Shown: piece by piece, positions 31,683 to 40,796 of the stretch
Numbering within the stretch: position 1 is the stretch's first letter
Layout: each line of letters starts with the position of its first letter
Assembly: GCF_040120695.1 (NCBI RefSeq)
Contig: NZ_JBEEAC010000002.1
Span: forward strand, 310,001-374,000
Origin: Plantactinospora sp040120695
GTDB taxonomy: Bacteria > Actinomycetota > Actinomycetes > Mycobacteriales > Micromonosporaceae
Direction of reading: 5' to 3'
DNA: 64,000 nt
Position numbers and translations under genes: made by a program
The notes under the pieces: generated by a model
What the model was told of the DNA's origin: nothing
Seen by the model: the letters and a program-made list of their open reading frames with translations, nothing else
Databases searched by the model: none

Positions 31683-33374
31683 TCAGTGTGCGCCGGCGCC
31701 GGTGAGGGAACGTACCTCCAGTTCGGCGTACTTCTCCTCGTCGGACTCCTTGGAGATGATCGTGCCGATCCAGCCGCAGAGGAAGCCGACCGGGATGGAG
31801 ATGATGCCCGGGTTCGACAGCGGGAACCAGTGCCAGTCGTAGTCCGGGAACATCGCGGTCGGCGCCCCGGAGACGACCGGAGAGAAGAACACCAACCCGA
31901 CCGCGCTGATCAGACCGCCGTAGATCGCCCAGACCGCGCCGGAGGTGTTGAACCTCCTCCAGAACAGGCTGTAGAGGATCGCCGGCAGGTTGCCGGAGGC
32001 CGCCACCGCGAAGGCCAGGGCCACCAGGAACGCCACGTTCAGGTTCTGCGCGAAGATCGACAGCACGATGGATATCGCGCCGATGACCAGCGCCGCGATC
32101 CGGGCGACGTTGACCTCCTGCCGCTCCGACGCCTGGCCGCGCTTGACCACGTTCGCGTAGAAGTCGTGCGCCAGGCTGGACGAGGAGGCGAGGGTGAGCC
32201 CGGCGACCACCGCGAGGATGGTGGCGAAGGCCACCGCCGCGATGACAGCCAGCAGGGCCGCCCCGCCGACCTCGCCGCCGAGGAAGTCGACCCCGAGCGC
32301 CTGGGCGAGCTGTGGTGCCGCGGTGTTGCCGGCCCCGTCCTGTGCCCTGATCGCCTCCTGGCCCACCAGGGCCGCCGCGCCGAAGCCGAGGGCCAGGGTG
32401 AACAGGTAGAAGGTGCCGATGATGCCGATTGCCCAGAGCACGCTCTTCCGGGCCGCCTTCGCGCTCGGCACGGTGTAGAAGCGGATCAGGATGTGCGGCA
32501 GGCCGGCGGTGCCGAGCACCAGGGCTATGCCGAGGGAGAGCAGGTCGACCTTGTTGTAGAAGGTCTGTGTCGCGTTTCCGGCGACCTCGACGCCGTAGCG
32601 CAGTCCTGGTTCGAGGAACTTGGGACCCTCGCCGGAGGCGTTCGCGGCGTCGCCGAGCAGAGCGGAGAGGTTGAACTTGTAGTGCGCCAGCACCAGGATC
32701 GTCATCACCAGGGCGCCGCTCATCAGCAGGAACGCCTTGACGATCTGCACGTAGGTGGTGCCCTTCATGCCACCCACCGTGACGTAGATGATCATGAGGG
32801 CGCCGACCATGATGATGGTGGCGATCTTCGCCGCGTCCGCGTCCATGCCGAGGAACGTGGTGCCCGGCCGGATGCCCAGCAGCAGCGCCACCAGCGCGCC
32901 CGCGCCGACCATCTGGGCCAGCAGGTAGAAGATCGACACGGTGATCGTGGAGACCGCCGCCGCCGTCCGGACCGGCCGCTGCCGCATCCGGAACGCCAGC
33001 ACGTCCGCCATCGTGTAGCGGCCCGAGTTCCGCAGCAGCTCCGCCACCAGCAGCAGGGCGACCAGCCAGGCGACCAGGAAGCCGATCGAGTAGAGGAAGC
33101 CGTCGTAGCCGTACAGCGCGATGATGCCGGCGATGCCGAGGAACGACGCGGCGGACATGTAGTCGCCGCCGATCGCCATGCCGTTCTGGAAGCCGGAGAA
33201 CGAGCGGCCGCCGGCGTAGTAGTCGGTCGCCGTCCTGGTCTGTCGGCTGGCCCAGACGGTGATGGCCAGGGTCACCGCGACGAAGACCAGGAAGAGCGTG
33301 ATGGTCAGGTTGCGGGCGGTGTTGTCGCCCGCCTCCGCGGCCAGGGTGAAACCGGCGAGGACATCTCGACTCAT
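31683..33374 (-). CDS. Sodium/solute symporter, acetate permease ActP-like
   Basis: A 563-residue SSS-family transporter with about 13 hydrophobic segments. Signatures include DYYAGGRSFSGFQNGMAIGGDYMSAASFLG, the family GLPHILIRFYTVP and SSLAHDFYANVVKRG. It probably imports short-chain monocarboxylates such as acetate or pyruvate with Na+ or H+. It overlaps the upstream DUF485 gene by 4 bp (ATGA), the arrangement of yjcH-actP. A second, similar cassette starts 1.6 kb further along. Confidence 0.92.
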   Translation of the reverse strand: MSRDVLAGFTLAAEAGDNTARNLTITLFLVFVAVTLAITVWASRQTRTATDYYAGGRSFSGFQNGMAIGGDYMSAASFLGIAGIIALYGYDGFLYSIGFLVAWLVALLLVAELLRNSGRYTMADVLAFRMRQRPVRTAAAVSTITVSIFYLLAQMVGAGALVALLLGIRPGTTFLGMDADAAKIATIIMVGALMIIYVTVGGMKGTTYVQIVKAFLLMSGALVMTILVLAHYKFNLSALLGDAANASGEGPKFLEPGLRYGVEVAGNATQTFYNKVDLLSLGIALVLGTAGLPHILIRFYTVPSAKAARKSVLWAIGIIGTFYLFTLALGFGAAALVGQEAIRAQDGAGNTAAPQLAQALGVDFLGGEVGGAALLAVIAAVAFATILAVVAGLTLASSSSLAHDFYANVVKRGQASERQEVNVARIAALVIGAISIVLSIFAQNLNVAFLVALAFAVAASGNLPAILYSLFWRRFNTSGAVWAIYGGLISAVGLVFFSPVVSGAPTAMFPDYDWHWFPLSNPGIISIPVGFLCGWIGTIISKESDEEKYAELEVRSLTGAGAH

Positions 33375-33739
33375 GACGCCTCCTCCTCCTTTCGCTCGTC
33401 CGTGACGCCGTTGAGTTCCGCACGGATCCGGTCCGCGATCGGATCCAGCTTCCGCCCGGCGTACCGGGAGTAGAACCAGGCGATCAGGAAGGTGGAGACG
33501 AACTGCAACAGGCCGAAGACGAGAGCCACGTTGATGTTGTCGGCGAGCTCGTGGCGCATGAAACCGCGCGCGTACGCGGAGAGGATCACGTAGAGCGCGT
33601 ACCAGAGGAAGAACGCCACGGTCATCGGAAAGACGAAGCCGCGCAGCGCCTTGCGCAACCCGACGAACTCGTCCGACTGCTGTACAGCGACGTACCGGTC
33701 GGCGGGTGCGCTGGCCGGTGCGGGAGTGTCCGTAGACAT
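33371..33739 (-). CDS. DUF485 small membrane protein
   Basis: A 122-residue YjcH-like protein with two TM helices: FPMTVAFFLWYALYVILSAYA and INVALVFGLLQFVSTFLIAWFYS, separated by the conserved GFMRHEL segment. DUF485 proteins are encoded directly upstream of ActP-type symporters and are thought to assist them. Its stop overlaps the symporter start by 4 bp. Confidence 0.93.
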   Translation of the reverse strand: MSTDTPAPASAPADRYVAVQQSDEFVGLRKALRGFVFPMTVAFFLWYALYVILSAYARGFMRHELADNINVALVFGLLQFVSTFLIAWFYSRYAGRKLDPIADRIRAELNGVTDERKEEEAS

Positions 33740-33998
33740 GCTGGTCTCACCACCTTCGCAGGGGCAGGGGAGTTTCCGCGCACCGTATGGAGCCGCCCGG
33801 AGATCGGAAAGCAGTGATCCGAAGCCTGGTCAGCGGCTGCGCCGAACGGGCCGGTGGCTGCGCCGAGTGACCCGGGTCACGCCGCTCGGCGACAGACCCG
33901 GTCAGCCGCCAGCGGCCGGAGGACCGCCCGGTCAACCAGCGGCCGGACGACCGGCCCGGTCAGCCAGCGGCTGGACAGGTACGCCCGACCGAGCGTCG

Positions 33999-34550
33999 CT
34001 ACTCGGCCAGCTCGCGGTAGCGGCCCCGGTGGTGCAGCAGCGGTGCCGCCGCACCCTCCAGCTCGACCGTCTCGATGGTGGCCTCGACCAGCAGCGCCCA
34101 GCCGTACTCCCGGGCACCGTCCAGCCGGCAACCGGCCCAGCCGCCGATCCCAGGCCCGCCCGGCACCGGCCCGTACCCGGTCCGTGTCCACTCGCCGGTG
34201 GCGAAGAGCCCGCCCGGGGCCGGAAACAGCCCGGCGAACCGGTCGGCGAGCTGCCGATGTGCCGGGCCGAGCAGCGTCACCGCGAACCGACCGCTGCCGG
34301 ACGCCGCCGCCCACAGCTCCGACTCCTCGTCGACCAGCCCGAGCAGTCGCCCCGGCTCGCCGTCGGCGACCAGGGTGGACGAGACGGTCAGCCCGGCCGG
34401 GTCACCGTCCGACGGTTCGTACGCCGTCCAGAGCGTCACCGGCGCCGGCAGCCGGCCGCGCAGCCGGCGCACCGGGGAGCGGTCCCGCTCCGGGGTGGCG
34501 AACGGGTCGGTGTGGTGGATCTGCCCACCCGGCGACTCGGCTCGGTTCAC
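33999..34550 (-). CDS. Flavin reductase-like FMN-binding split-barrel protein
   Basis: A 183-residue protein with the flavin reductase pattern: PAPVTLWTAYEPSDGDPAGLTVSSTLVADGEPGRLLGLVD, then SGRFAVTLLGPAHRQLADRFAGLF and DGAREYGWALLVEATIETVEL. It probably binds FMN and reduces it with NAD(P)H or supplies reduced flavin to a monooxygenase encoded elsewhere. GTG at 34550 has CACAAT 6 nt upstream (leaderless) and gives the family length; the ATG at 34646 would add a non-conserved leader. Confidence 0.82.
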   Translation of the reverse strand: MNRAESPGGQIHHTDPFATPERDRSPVRRLRGRLPAPVTLWTAYEPSDGDPAGLTVSSTLVADGEPGRLLGLVDEESELWAAASGSGRFAVTLLGPAHRQLADRFAGLFPAPGGLFATGEWTRTGYGPVPGGPGIGGWAGCRLDGAREYGWALLVEATIETVELEGAAAPLLHHRGRYRELAE

Positions 34551-34707
34551 CGCACCATTGTGCCGACCGGTCCGGGGGCGGTGGGCGCACCGGCGCAGTC
34601 GACACTCCGCTCCGTCGGCCCCGGTGCGCTCGAAGTCGGCGGCCATCCGGGAAACCCGGACCGCGACCGGAGGGTGTTAGCGGTAGGGATCTCGACGGGA
34701 GGGGCGG

Positions 34708-35052
34708 ATGGCCCAGGAGAACGACTTCGAGGAGTTCTACCGGAGCACCCGGCAACGGGTGGTGACAGTGCTCTACGCCCTCGGCGGCAACCTGGCGGAT
34801 GCCCAGGACGCCACCCAGGAGGCGTACGCCCGGGCCTGGCAGCGGTGGTCCAGGGTGGGTGGGTACCAGGACCCGGAGGCGTGGGTCCGTACGGTCGCGC
34901 TGTTGACGGGTCGAGGGCCCGCTCGCCGCGCCGCCGGGCCGCCCCGGCTCAGAGCCGCAGCGACTCCGGGGCGTGCAGCCGCAGCATCGTCGCGGCGACA
35001 TCGGCCGGCGCCCGCCACCGGGTGGCCCAGGAGACGGTGGCCATCACGGTGA
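34708..35052 (+). pseudogene. Truncated ECF sigma factor (SigE-family region 2 only)
   Basis: The ATG has a strong GGGAGGGG upstream and the first 65 residues match region 2 of SigE-family ECF sigma factors: FEEFYRSTRQRVVTVLYALGGNLADAQDATQEAYARAWQRW, ending AWVRTVAL. From about 34905 similarity stops: the normal continuation (VSRWRR and region 4) is absent and the frame runs on through Arg/Ala-rich shadow sequence of the convergent symporter gene, overlapping its last 104 bp. A deletion that removed the 3' two-thirds is the simplest reading. Region 2 alone might still bind core polymerase. Confidence 0.8.
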
Positions 35053-36592
35053 AGGCCAGCGGGACGGTCCAGGCGGCCGGCTGGGCGATCAGCACGGCCG
35101 GCCAGCCGGTCAACTCCGGACCGACCACGGTGAACAGCACCGCGCCGACCGCCGCGCCTCCGCCGGCCAGGATCCCGGCCGCCGCCCCGGCGTCGGTCAG
35201 GCCACGCCACCAGATGCCGAGCACCAGCAGCGGGCAGAAGCTCGACGCGGCGACCGCGAAGGCCAGCCCGACGACCTGGGAGACGTCCAGCCCGGAGACG
35301 TTCAACGCCAGCACCATCGGCACCAGCCCGCCGACGATCGTGGCCAGCCGGAAGTCGCGTACCGAGCCGCGGCCGAGCACGTCCGTGGAGAGCACCCCGG
35401 CCACGCTGGTGAGCAGGCCGGAGGAGGTGGAGAGAAAGGCGGCGAACGCCCCGGCGGCGACCAGCGCGGCCAGCAACTGCCCGGTCAGGCCGTCGCCGAG
35501 CGCCGCGCCGGGCAGCAGCACCACCACCGCGTCGGTCCGCCCGATCAGCAGCAGGTGCGGGGTGTAGATCCGCCCGAGCACGCCGTACAGGGTGGGGAAC
35601 AGGTAGAAGGCGCCGACCAGGGCCAGCACCACCAGGGTGGTACGCCGGGCCGCCGCGCCGTCCGGATTGGTGTAGAACCGCACGAGTACGTGTGGCAGCC
35701 CCATCGTGCCGAGGAAGGTCGCCAGGATCAGCGAATAGGTGGCGAAGAGTCCTCGGTCGTCGTTGCCGGCCGTGCTCGGCAGCAGCCAGTCCGCCCCTCG
35801 GGCGGCGTTCACGCTGGAGACGTCCGGCACCGGGTCACCGGCGGCGAACGACAACTCGTCGCCGGGGCGTACCTCCCGGAAGGAGCCGTCCGGCAGGGTG
35901 AGCTTCGCCGGCTCCTCCACCACCACGGTGGTCGCGGCCGGGAAGACCGGACCACCGACCGGGGTCACCGGCGGTCGGGCGTCCGCCTGCCACTGCAACA
36001 CCAGGAAGATCGCGGGTACGGCCAGCGCGGTGAGCTTCAGCCAGTACTGGAAGGCCTGCACGAAGGTGACCGCCCGCATCCCGCCCAGCGCGACGTTGGC
36101 GGTGACCACCGTGCCGACCAGCAGAGCGCCCAACTCGTACGGGCCACCGGCGACCGTGGTCAGGGTCAGCCCGGCGCCCTGCAACTGCGGTACGAGGTAG
36201 AGCCAGCCGATGAAGACCACGAAGACGGTGGCCAGTTTGCGCAGCCGTTGCGAGCCGAGCCGGAGCTCGCAGAAGTCGGGCAGGGTGAACGCGCCGGAGC
36301 GGCGCAGCGGCGCGGCCACGAAGAGCAGCAGCGCCAGATAGCCGGCGGCGAACCCGACCGGATACCAGAGCACGTCCACGCCGTACTTGAGGATCAGGCC
36401 GGCGATGCCGAGGAACGAGGCGGCGGAGAGGTACTCGCCGCCGATCGCCGCCGCGTTCCAGGTCGGGCTGACCATCCGGGACGCCACCAGGAAGTCCGAG
36501 GTGGTCCGGGCCAGGGTCAGCCCGTAGAAGCCGATCGCGACCGTGAGCAGGGTGACCCCGATGATCGCCGGCACCGTGTACGGGTTGCCCAC
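34949..36592 (-). CDS. Sodium/solute symporter (second SSS cassette)
   Basis: A 547-residue SSS-family transporter related to the ActP-like gene at 31683 but clearly diverged. Signatures: TTSDFLVASRMVSPTWNAAAIGGEYLSAASFLGIAGL, GLPHVLVRFYTNPDGAAARR and a periplasmic insertion rich in polar residues (about 205-275). It starts 1 bp after the stop of the small membrane protein gene upstream, so both are one transcription unit. Substrate unknown, likely a monocarboxylate. Its 3' end abuts the truncated sigma factor gene. Confidence 0.9.
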   Translation of the reverse strand: MGNPYTVPAIIGVTLLTVAIGFYGLTLARTTSDFLVASRMVSPTWNAAAIGGEYLSAASFLGIAGLILKYGVDVLWYPVGFAAGYLALLLFVAAPLRRSGAFTLPDFCELRLGSQRLRKLATVFVVFIGWLYLVPQLQGAGLTLTTVAGGPYELGALLVGTVVTANVALGGMRAVTFVQAFQYWLKLTALAVPAIFLVLQWQADARPPVTPVGGPVFPAATTVVVEEPAKLTLPDGSFREVRPGDELSFAAGDPVPDVSSVNAARGADWLLPSTAGNDDRGLFATYSLILATFLGTMGLPHVLVRFYTNPDGAAARRTTLVVLALVGAFYLFPTLYGVLGRIYTPHLLLIGRTDAVVVLLPGAALGDGLTGQLLAALVAAGAFAAFLSTSSGLLTSVAGVLSTDVLGRGSVRDFRLATIVGGLVPMVLALNVSGLDVSQVVGLAFAVAASSFCPLLVLGIWWRGLTDAGAAAGILAGGGAAVGAVLFTVVGPELTGWPAVLIAQPAAWTVPLAFTVMATVSWATRWRAPADVAATMLRLHAPESLRL

Positions 36593-36593
36593 C

Positions 36594-37007
36594 TCACCGC
36601 TCCGGTCGCTGCACCACGTCGGTGAAGTCCTGCTCGTTGCGCTCGGCCAGCTGCACGTACGCCCAGCCGATCCCGACCAGGAACGGGAAGGCGGCCACCC
36701 CGAGCAGCAGCCAGGGCAGGTTGACCCCGAACAGCTTGGCCGCGCCGACCTCCGGGGCGATCGCGAAGAGCAGTGGCAGCCCGCCGAGCCCGATCCCGAC
36801 CACCAGCGACAGCCGCAGCGCGAGGGCGAGCTGGGCGCGGATCAACCCCCGGAGCAGGGCCTCGCCGACCTGGGTCTGCTCGGTCAGCTCGGCCCGGGTG
36901 CGCTCGGCGCCGGTGCCGCTGCGGACCACCTCGGCCAGTACCACCCGGGTCCGGCGCGGCGGTCCGGGCGGCCCCGGCTCCGGCTGGCGATCGATGGGGA
37001 CGGCCAC
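36594..37007 (-). CDS. Small membrane partner of the symporter
   Basis: A 137-residue protein. A charged N-terminal half (AERTRAELTEQTQVGEALLRGLIRAQ) precedes two TM helices, LALALRLSLVVGIGLGGLPLLF and LPWLLLGVAAFPFLVGIGWAYV, and ends QLAERNEQDFTDVV. The layout corresponds to DUF485 in the neighbouring cassette, but with an extended N-terminus. One base separates its stop from the symporter start. Confidence 0.82.
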   Translation of the reverse strand: MAVPIDRQPEPGPPGPPRRTRVVLAEVVRSGTGAERTRAELTEQTQVGEALLRGLIRAQLALALRLSLVVGIGLGGLPLLFAIAPEVGAAKLFGVNLPWLLLGVAAFPFLVGIGWAYVQLAERNEQDFTDVVQRPER

Positions 37008-37042
37008 CCCGGCAGTCTCACCGCCTGACCGGGAATGTCAAG

Positions 37043-38887
37043 TCACCATCGCGGTCGCTGCGGACAGATCGGCCGCTTGGCCGGCGGGTGCTCGGCGATG
37101 ATCCGCCGGGCCTCGATCCGGGCGAGGTTCGTCTCTCGCCAGTCGTCCGCCGGCAGGCCGTCGTCGTACTCGCGGAGTGCGCAGTCGCGCAGGTGGTCCG
37201 GCAGCCGGTCGAGCGCCGGCACGGCGTCGGCGGAGAGCTCGGAGAGGTACAGCACGTCGATCCGGCCGGTCCGCTGGTACCGCTCGACGTTGTGCTCGGC
37301 GATCAACCGGTCCGGGTTCGCCACCGCCAGCGCGAGCAGCGCGAGCACCGCGGTACCGATCGCCACTGTGGGGAGCCAGCGGGCGGCCAGCCGTACCCCG
37401 GCCACCGCGACCAGTACGAAGACCAGTCCCAGCCACGCCTCGCAGACGGCGACCAGCAGTCGGAGCCGGGTCGCGCCGTACGCGTCGGCGTAGACGTCCA
37501 TCCGGAACAGCGCCGAGGCCACCACCACCAGGCTGAGCATGGTCAGCCCGCCGAGCAGGATCCGGACCAGGGCCCGGTCGAGCCGGCTCTCCCGGGGCGC
37601 CCAGCGGGCGGCGGCACCGATCACCAGCAGGGTGAGCACGGAGACGGCGAGGAGTTGCCAGAAGCCGCGCCGGGCGTACTCGGCGTAGCTGAGGCCGGCG
37701 GTGCGCAGGACGTGGTCCGAGCCGCCGAAGAGGGTGGTGAGCTGGACCGCCACGAACCCGGCGAAGAGTGCGTCGAGCAGCCCGACCGGGAGTATCCAGT
37801 CGACCCGGCGCAGCCGTCGGCTCGGGCCGGACGCCATTCCGGTCAGGTCCGGCGGGGCCGCGAGCACGTACGCCGCACCGAGCAATGCCGTACCGACCGC
37901 CGCGAACAGGAACACCCAACGGAGGACGGTGGTACCCGACAATTCCGGAAGCAGTTGGTCCAGCAGACTGGCGAAGGCCGCGTCGGCGGAGGAGAACAGC
38001 AGGCCGAAGACGACCAGCAGGCCGACCGAGACCAGGACGCTGACCAGCGTACGGCCGACCGCGAGTCTGCGGCCCGCCCGCGAGGACCGGGCCGTCCCCT
38101 TGACCAGCCACGGCACCGACCGGATCACGGCCGCCGGTGGCACCAGGGCGGAGAGCAGCATCGCGCGTACCGACCGGCCGTCCGCGAGGGTCAGCGTCGC
38201 GGTGACCGCCGAGGTGAGCAGGCAGAGTACGAACAGCCAGCCCGCCGCCCGGATGGTGCCGACGCCGAGCAGCGCGACGGTCGTGGCGGCCCAGAACGGC
38301 CGTACCCCGCCGATCCGCCGCCATCCACCGACCGGCTGGCTCGCCGCCGTCGTTGCCGGCTGGCTCGCCGCCGTCGTCGGCCGGTCCGCTGGCGTTGCTG
38401 GCCGGTCCGCCGTCGTTGTCGGGCGGGCGTTGCCGGAGGTGTCCACCGGACGCGCGGTGGGCCAGGCGGCGGTGACCAGCGCCGCCGCTCCGGCGACTCC
38501 GGCGAGCAGCCAGCCGAGACCGGGCCGGGTCAGCGGAAGGCTCACCGCGGCGACCGCTGCCGCCGTGCCGATCCCGACCAGTACCGGCTGGGTCGGACCA
38601 CCGGCCGGTCCGGGCCAGCGGGTCGCGATCCAGGACGGCGGGGGCGGTGGTGGCACCCAGGGTGGCGCTGCCGGGGCAGCGGGCGCGGATACGCCCGACG
38701 GCGGGGCTGGGGTAGGTGCCGGTGTGGGTGGGGTACCGGCGCCGGTTGTCGACCGCTGCCCTGGTGCCGGGGCGTTCGGGTGCCGTGGTGCCGGTGCGTC
38801 AACGGGTTTGCTCGGCCGGTCGTCCATCGTCGGTTCCGCCTCGTTCGTCGGTTCGGCCTCGTTCCTCGGTTCCGCCGCCTCGCTCAC
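37043..38887 (-). CDS. DUF4173 (DUF4153) integral membrane protein
   Basis: A 614-residue protein. The first 110 residues are disordered and rich in Pro, Ala and Glu; then follow about 12 hydrophobic segments. The family core includes RSVPWLVKGTARSSRAGRRL, LFSSADAAFASLLDQLLPEL and GSDHVLRTAGLSYAEYARRGFWQLLAV, then RYQRTGRIDVLYLSELSADAVPAL near the end. Function unknown. It overlaps the histidine kinase start region: its ATG (38887) and the kinase stop share 4 bp, so it is probably in the operon with the two-component system. Confidence 0.87.
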   Translation of the reverse strand: MSEAAEPRNEAEPTNEAEPTMDDRPSKPVDAPAPRHPNAPAPGQRSTTGAGTPPTPAPTPAPPSGVSAPAAPAAPPWVPPPPPPSWIATRWPGPAGGPTQPVLVGIGTAAAVAAVSLPLTRPGLGWLLAGVAGAAALVTAAWPTARPVDTSGNARPTTTADRPATPADRPTTAASQPATTAASQPVGGWRRIGGVRPFWAATTVALLGVGTIRAAGWLFVLCLLTSAVTATLTLADGRSVRAMLLSALVPPAAVIRSVPWLVKGTARSSRAGRRLAVGRTLVSVLVSVGLLVVFGLLFSSADAAFASLLDQLLPELSGTTVLRWVFLFAAVGTALLGAAYVLAAPPDLTGMASGPSRRLRRVDWILPVGLLDALFAGFVAVQLTTLFGGSDHVLRTAGLSYAEYARRGFWQLLAVSVLTLLVIGAAARWAPRESRLDRALVRILLGGLTMLSLVVVASALFRMDVYADAYGATRLRLLVAVCEAWLGLVFVLVAVAGVRLAARWLPTVAIGTAVLALLALAVANPDRLIAEHNVERYQRTGRIDVLYLSELSADAVPALDRLPDHLRDCALREYDDGLPADDWRETNLARIEARRIIAEHPPAKRPICPQRPRW

Positions 38888-40005
38888 CGCTGCTCCACCA
38901 GTACGGCGGAGTGGTCCCCGGCGGACGACGGCGGCACCACCGGCAGACTCACCTCGATCCGACAGCCGACCGGGTGGCTCGCCCGGCCGGTGGGACCGGG
39001 CCCGACCAGGGGACGGTCGGCGACGGCGATGGTGCCGCCGTGCAACTCCACCACCCAGTGCGCGATCGCGAGGCCGAGCCCGGTGCCGCCGTCGCTGGCC
39101 CGTTCACCCCGGGTGAAGCGTTCGAACACCTCCGGCCGGAGCCGAGCCGGAATGCCCTCGCCCTCGTCGGTCACCTCGAACCGCAGTTCGTCACCGATCC
39201 GCTGCGCGGCGACCAGCACGGTGCCGCCGGGTGGACTGTGTCGGGCGGCGTTGTCCAGCAGGTTGGCGAAGACCTGGTGCAGCCGTCGGGGATCCGCCTG
39301 CACGGTGAGCGCCCCGGACTGCGGGCGTACCTCGAACCGGACGTCGCGCCCGGCTCCGGCCGCGGTGATGGTGGCCTGTTGGATCACCTCGTCCAGGAAC
39401 TCGGCCACGTCGACGTTCTCCCGGCGCAGCGGCAGCACCCCGGCGTCCAGCCGGGACAGGTCGAGCAGGTCGGCGACGAGGTGACCGAGCCGCTCGGTCT
39501 GGGCCAGCGCGACCCGCAGCGTCGGCAGGTCCGGCTCCGCCACCCCGTCCACGATGTTCTCCAGTACGCCCTGTAGTGCGGTGATCGGGGTACGGAGCTC
39601 GTGCGACACGTTCGCGATCAGCTCCCGGCGGCGCCGGTCGGCCTCGGCCAGGTCTCCGGCCATCTGGTTGAAGGCGGCGGCCAGCGTGCCGACCTCGTCC
39701 CGGGAACTGGCCCGGACCTGCCGGGTGTAGTCGCCCCGGGCCATTGCCCGGGCCGCCGCCGTCATTTCCCGCAGCGGGGAGGTCATGCCGTGGGCCAGCA
39801 CCTGTGAGGTGAGCAGGGCCAGCCCGATGGCGGTCCCGGTGGTCCAGGGCGGCAGCCAGCCGATGCCGATGATGAAGACGGTCATCCCGGCGGCACCCGA
39901 ACCGACGATCAGGATGCCGAGCTTCAACTTGATCGACCAGATCGGGTCGAGCGGTCGCGGCAGTACGTCCATCGTCCGGTTCACGGTGGCCCAGAACCTG
40001 GTCAT
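38884..40005 (-). CDS. Membrane sensor histidine kinase with HAMP domain
   Basis: A 373-residue kinase: a short N-terminal cytoplasmic stretch, two TM helices (LGILIVGSGAAGMTVFIIGI and TTGTAIGLALLTSQVLA) with almost no extracellular loop, HAMP (SPLREMTAAARAMARGDYT), HisKA (IANVSHELRTPITALQG) and HATPase boxes (NLLDNAARHSPPGG, DEGEGIP, GGTGLGLAIAHWVVELHGG). The lack of a sensor loop suggests it senses membrane state or acts with DUF4173. It overlaps the response regulator gene by 4 bp. Confidence 0.94.
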   Translation of the reverse strand: MTRFWATVNRTMDVLPRPLDPIWSIKLKLGILIVGSGAAGMTVFIIGIGWLPPWTTGTAIGLALLTSQVLAHGMTSPLREMTAAARAMARGDYTRQVRASSRDEVGTLAAAFNQMAGDLAEADRRRRELIANVSHELRTPITALQGVLENIVDGVAEPDLPTLRVALAQTERLGHLVADLLDLSRLDAGVLPLRRENVDVAEFLDEVIQQATITAAGAGRDVRFEVRPQSGALTVQADPRRLHQVFANLLDNAARHSPPGGTVLVAAQRIGDELRFEVTDEGEGIPARLRPEVFERFTRGERASDGGTGLGLAIAHWVVELHGGTIAVADRPLVGPGPTGRASHPVGCRIEVSLPVVPPSSAGDHSAVLVEQR

Positions 40006-40688
40006 GGCCGCACCTCCAACGCGTAGCCGACTCCGTGCACGGTGCGGATCAGATCGGCGCCGAGCTTCCGGCGCAGCGCCTTGACGTGGCTGTCGACGGT
40101 GCGGGTACCCGAGCTGTCGGCCCAGCCCCAGACGTCGGCGAGAAGCCGTTCCCGGGGCAGCACCATCCGGGGCCGGCTGGCGAAGTGCGTCAGCAGGTCG
40201 AACTCGGTCGGGGTCAGGTGCGCCTCGACCCCGTCGCGGCGCACCCGCCGCTCGGCCTGGTTGATTTCGAGGTCCCCGATCCGGAGGATCCCGGCGCCGT
40301 TGCGGGCCGCGGCCGCGGCCCGGTCGACCCGGCGCAGCAGGGCGTGCACCCGGGCGGCGAGTTCGCGTAGCGAGAAGGGCTTGGTGAGGTAGTCGTCGGC
40401 CCCGACGGCGAGCCCGACCAGCAGGTCCGTCTCGTCGTCCCGGGCCGTCAGCATCAGTACCGGGACCGGCCGGTCGGCCTGGATCCGCCGGCACACCTCC
40501 AGGCCGTCGAAGCCGGGCAGCATCACGTCGAGGACGACCAGTTCGGGTCGGCCGCTTCGGAACGCGTCGACGGCACCGGGTCCGTCCCGGGCGATCTCCA
40601 CCTCGAAGCCCTCGGCACGCAGTCGGGCGCCCACCGACTCGGCGATGGTGCGCTCGTCCTCCACGACCAGGATCCGGCGTTGCGTCAT
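40002..40688 (-). CDS. OmpR-family response regulator
   Basis: A 228-residue regulator: receiver domain with the acidic pocket ED (10-11), phospho-acceptor Asp54 in LVVLDVMLPG and Lys near 104 (YLTKPF), then a winged-helix DNA-binding domain from about 130 (NQAERRVRRDGVEAHLTPTEFDLL, RTVDSHVKALRRKLG, RTVHGVGYAL). TACAGT lies 6 nt before the ATG (leaderless). First gene of the regulator-kinase-DUF4173 operon. Targets unknown. Confidence 0.95.
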   Translation of the reverse strand: MTQRRILVVEDERTIAESVGARLRAEGFEVEIARDGPGAVDAFRSGRPELVVLDVMLPGFDGLEVCRRIQADRPVPVLMLTARDDETDLLVGLAVGADDYLTKPFSLRELAARVHALLRRVDRAAAAARNGAGILRIGDLEINQAERRVRRDGVEAHLTPTEFDLLTHFASRPRMVLPRERLLADVWGWADSSGTRTVDSHVKALRRKLGADLIRTVHGVGYALEVRP

Positions 40689-40796
40689 CCCATGACTGTA
40701 GGAAGTCGGGGTGCGCGAACCTGGTTCACGTTGTGAACAACCTGTGCAGAACCGCGCCGTTCGGGGTGCGGCCGTCGGACCGGCGGGGGTCGGGTG

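Noticed and set aside
31242..33473. 743-residue + strand open frame rich in Asp/Arg/His
   Set aside because: Complement of the symporter and UXS-like genes; repeated HRDG/DHQ composition is a frame artefact of GC-rich coding DNA.
36773..39484. 903-residue + strand open frame
   Set aside because: Antisense to DUF4173 and the histidine kinase, no recognisable domain.
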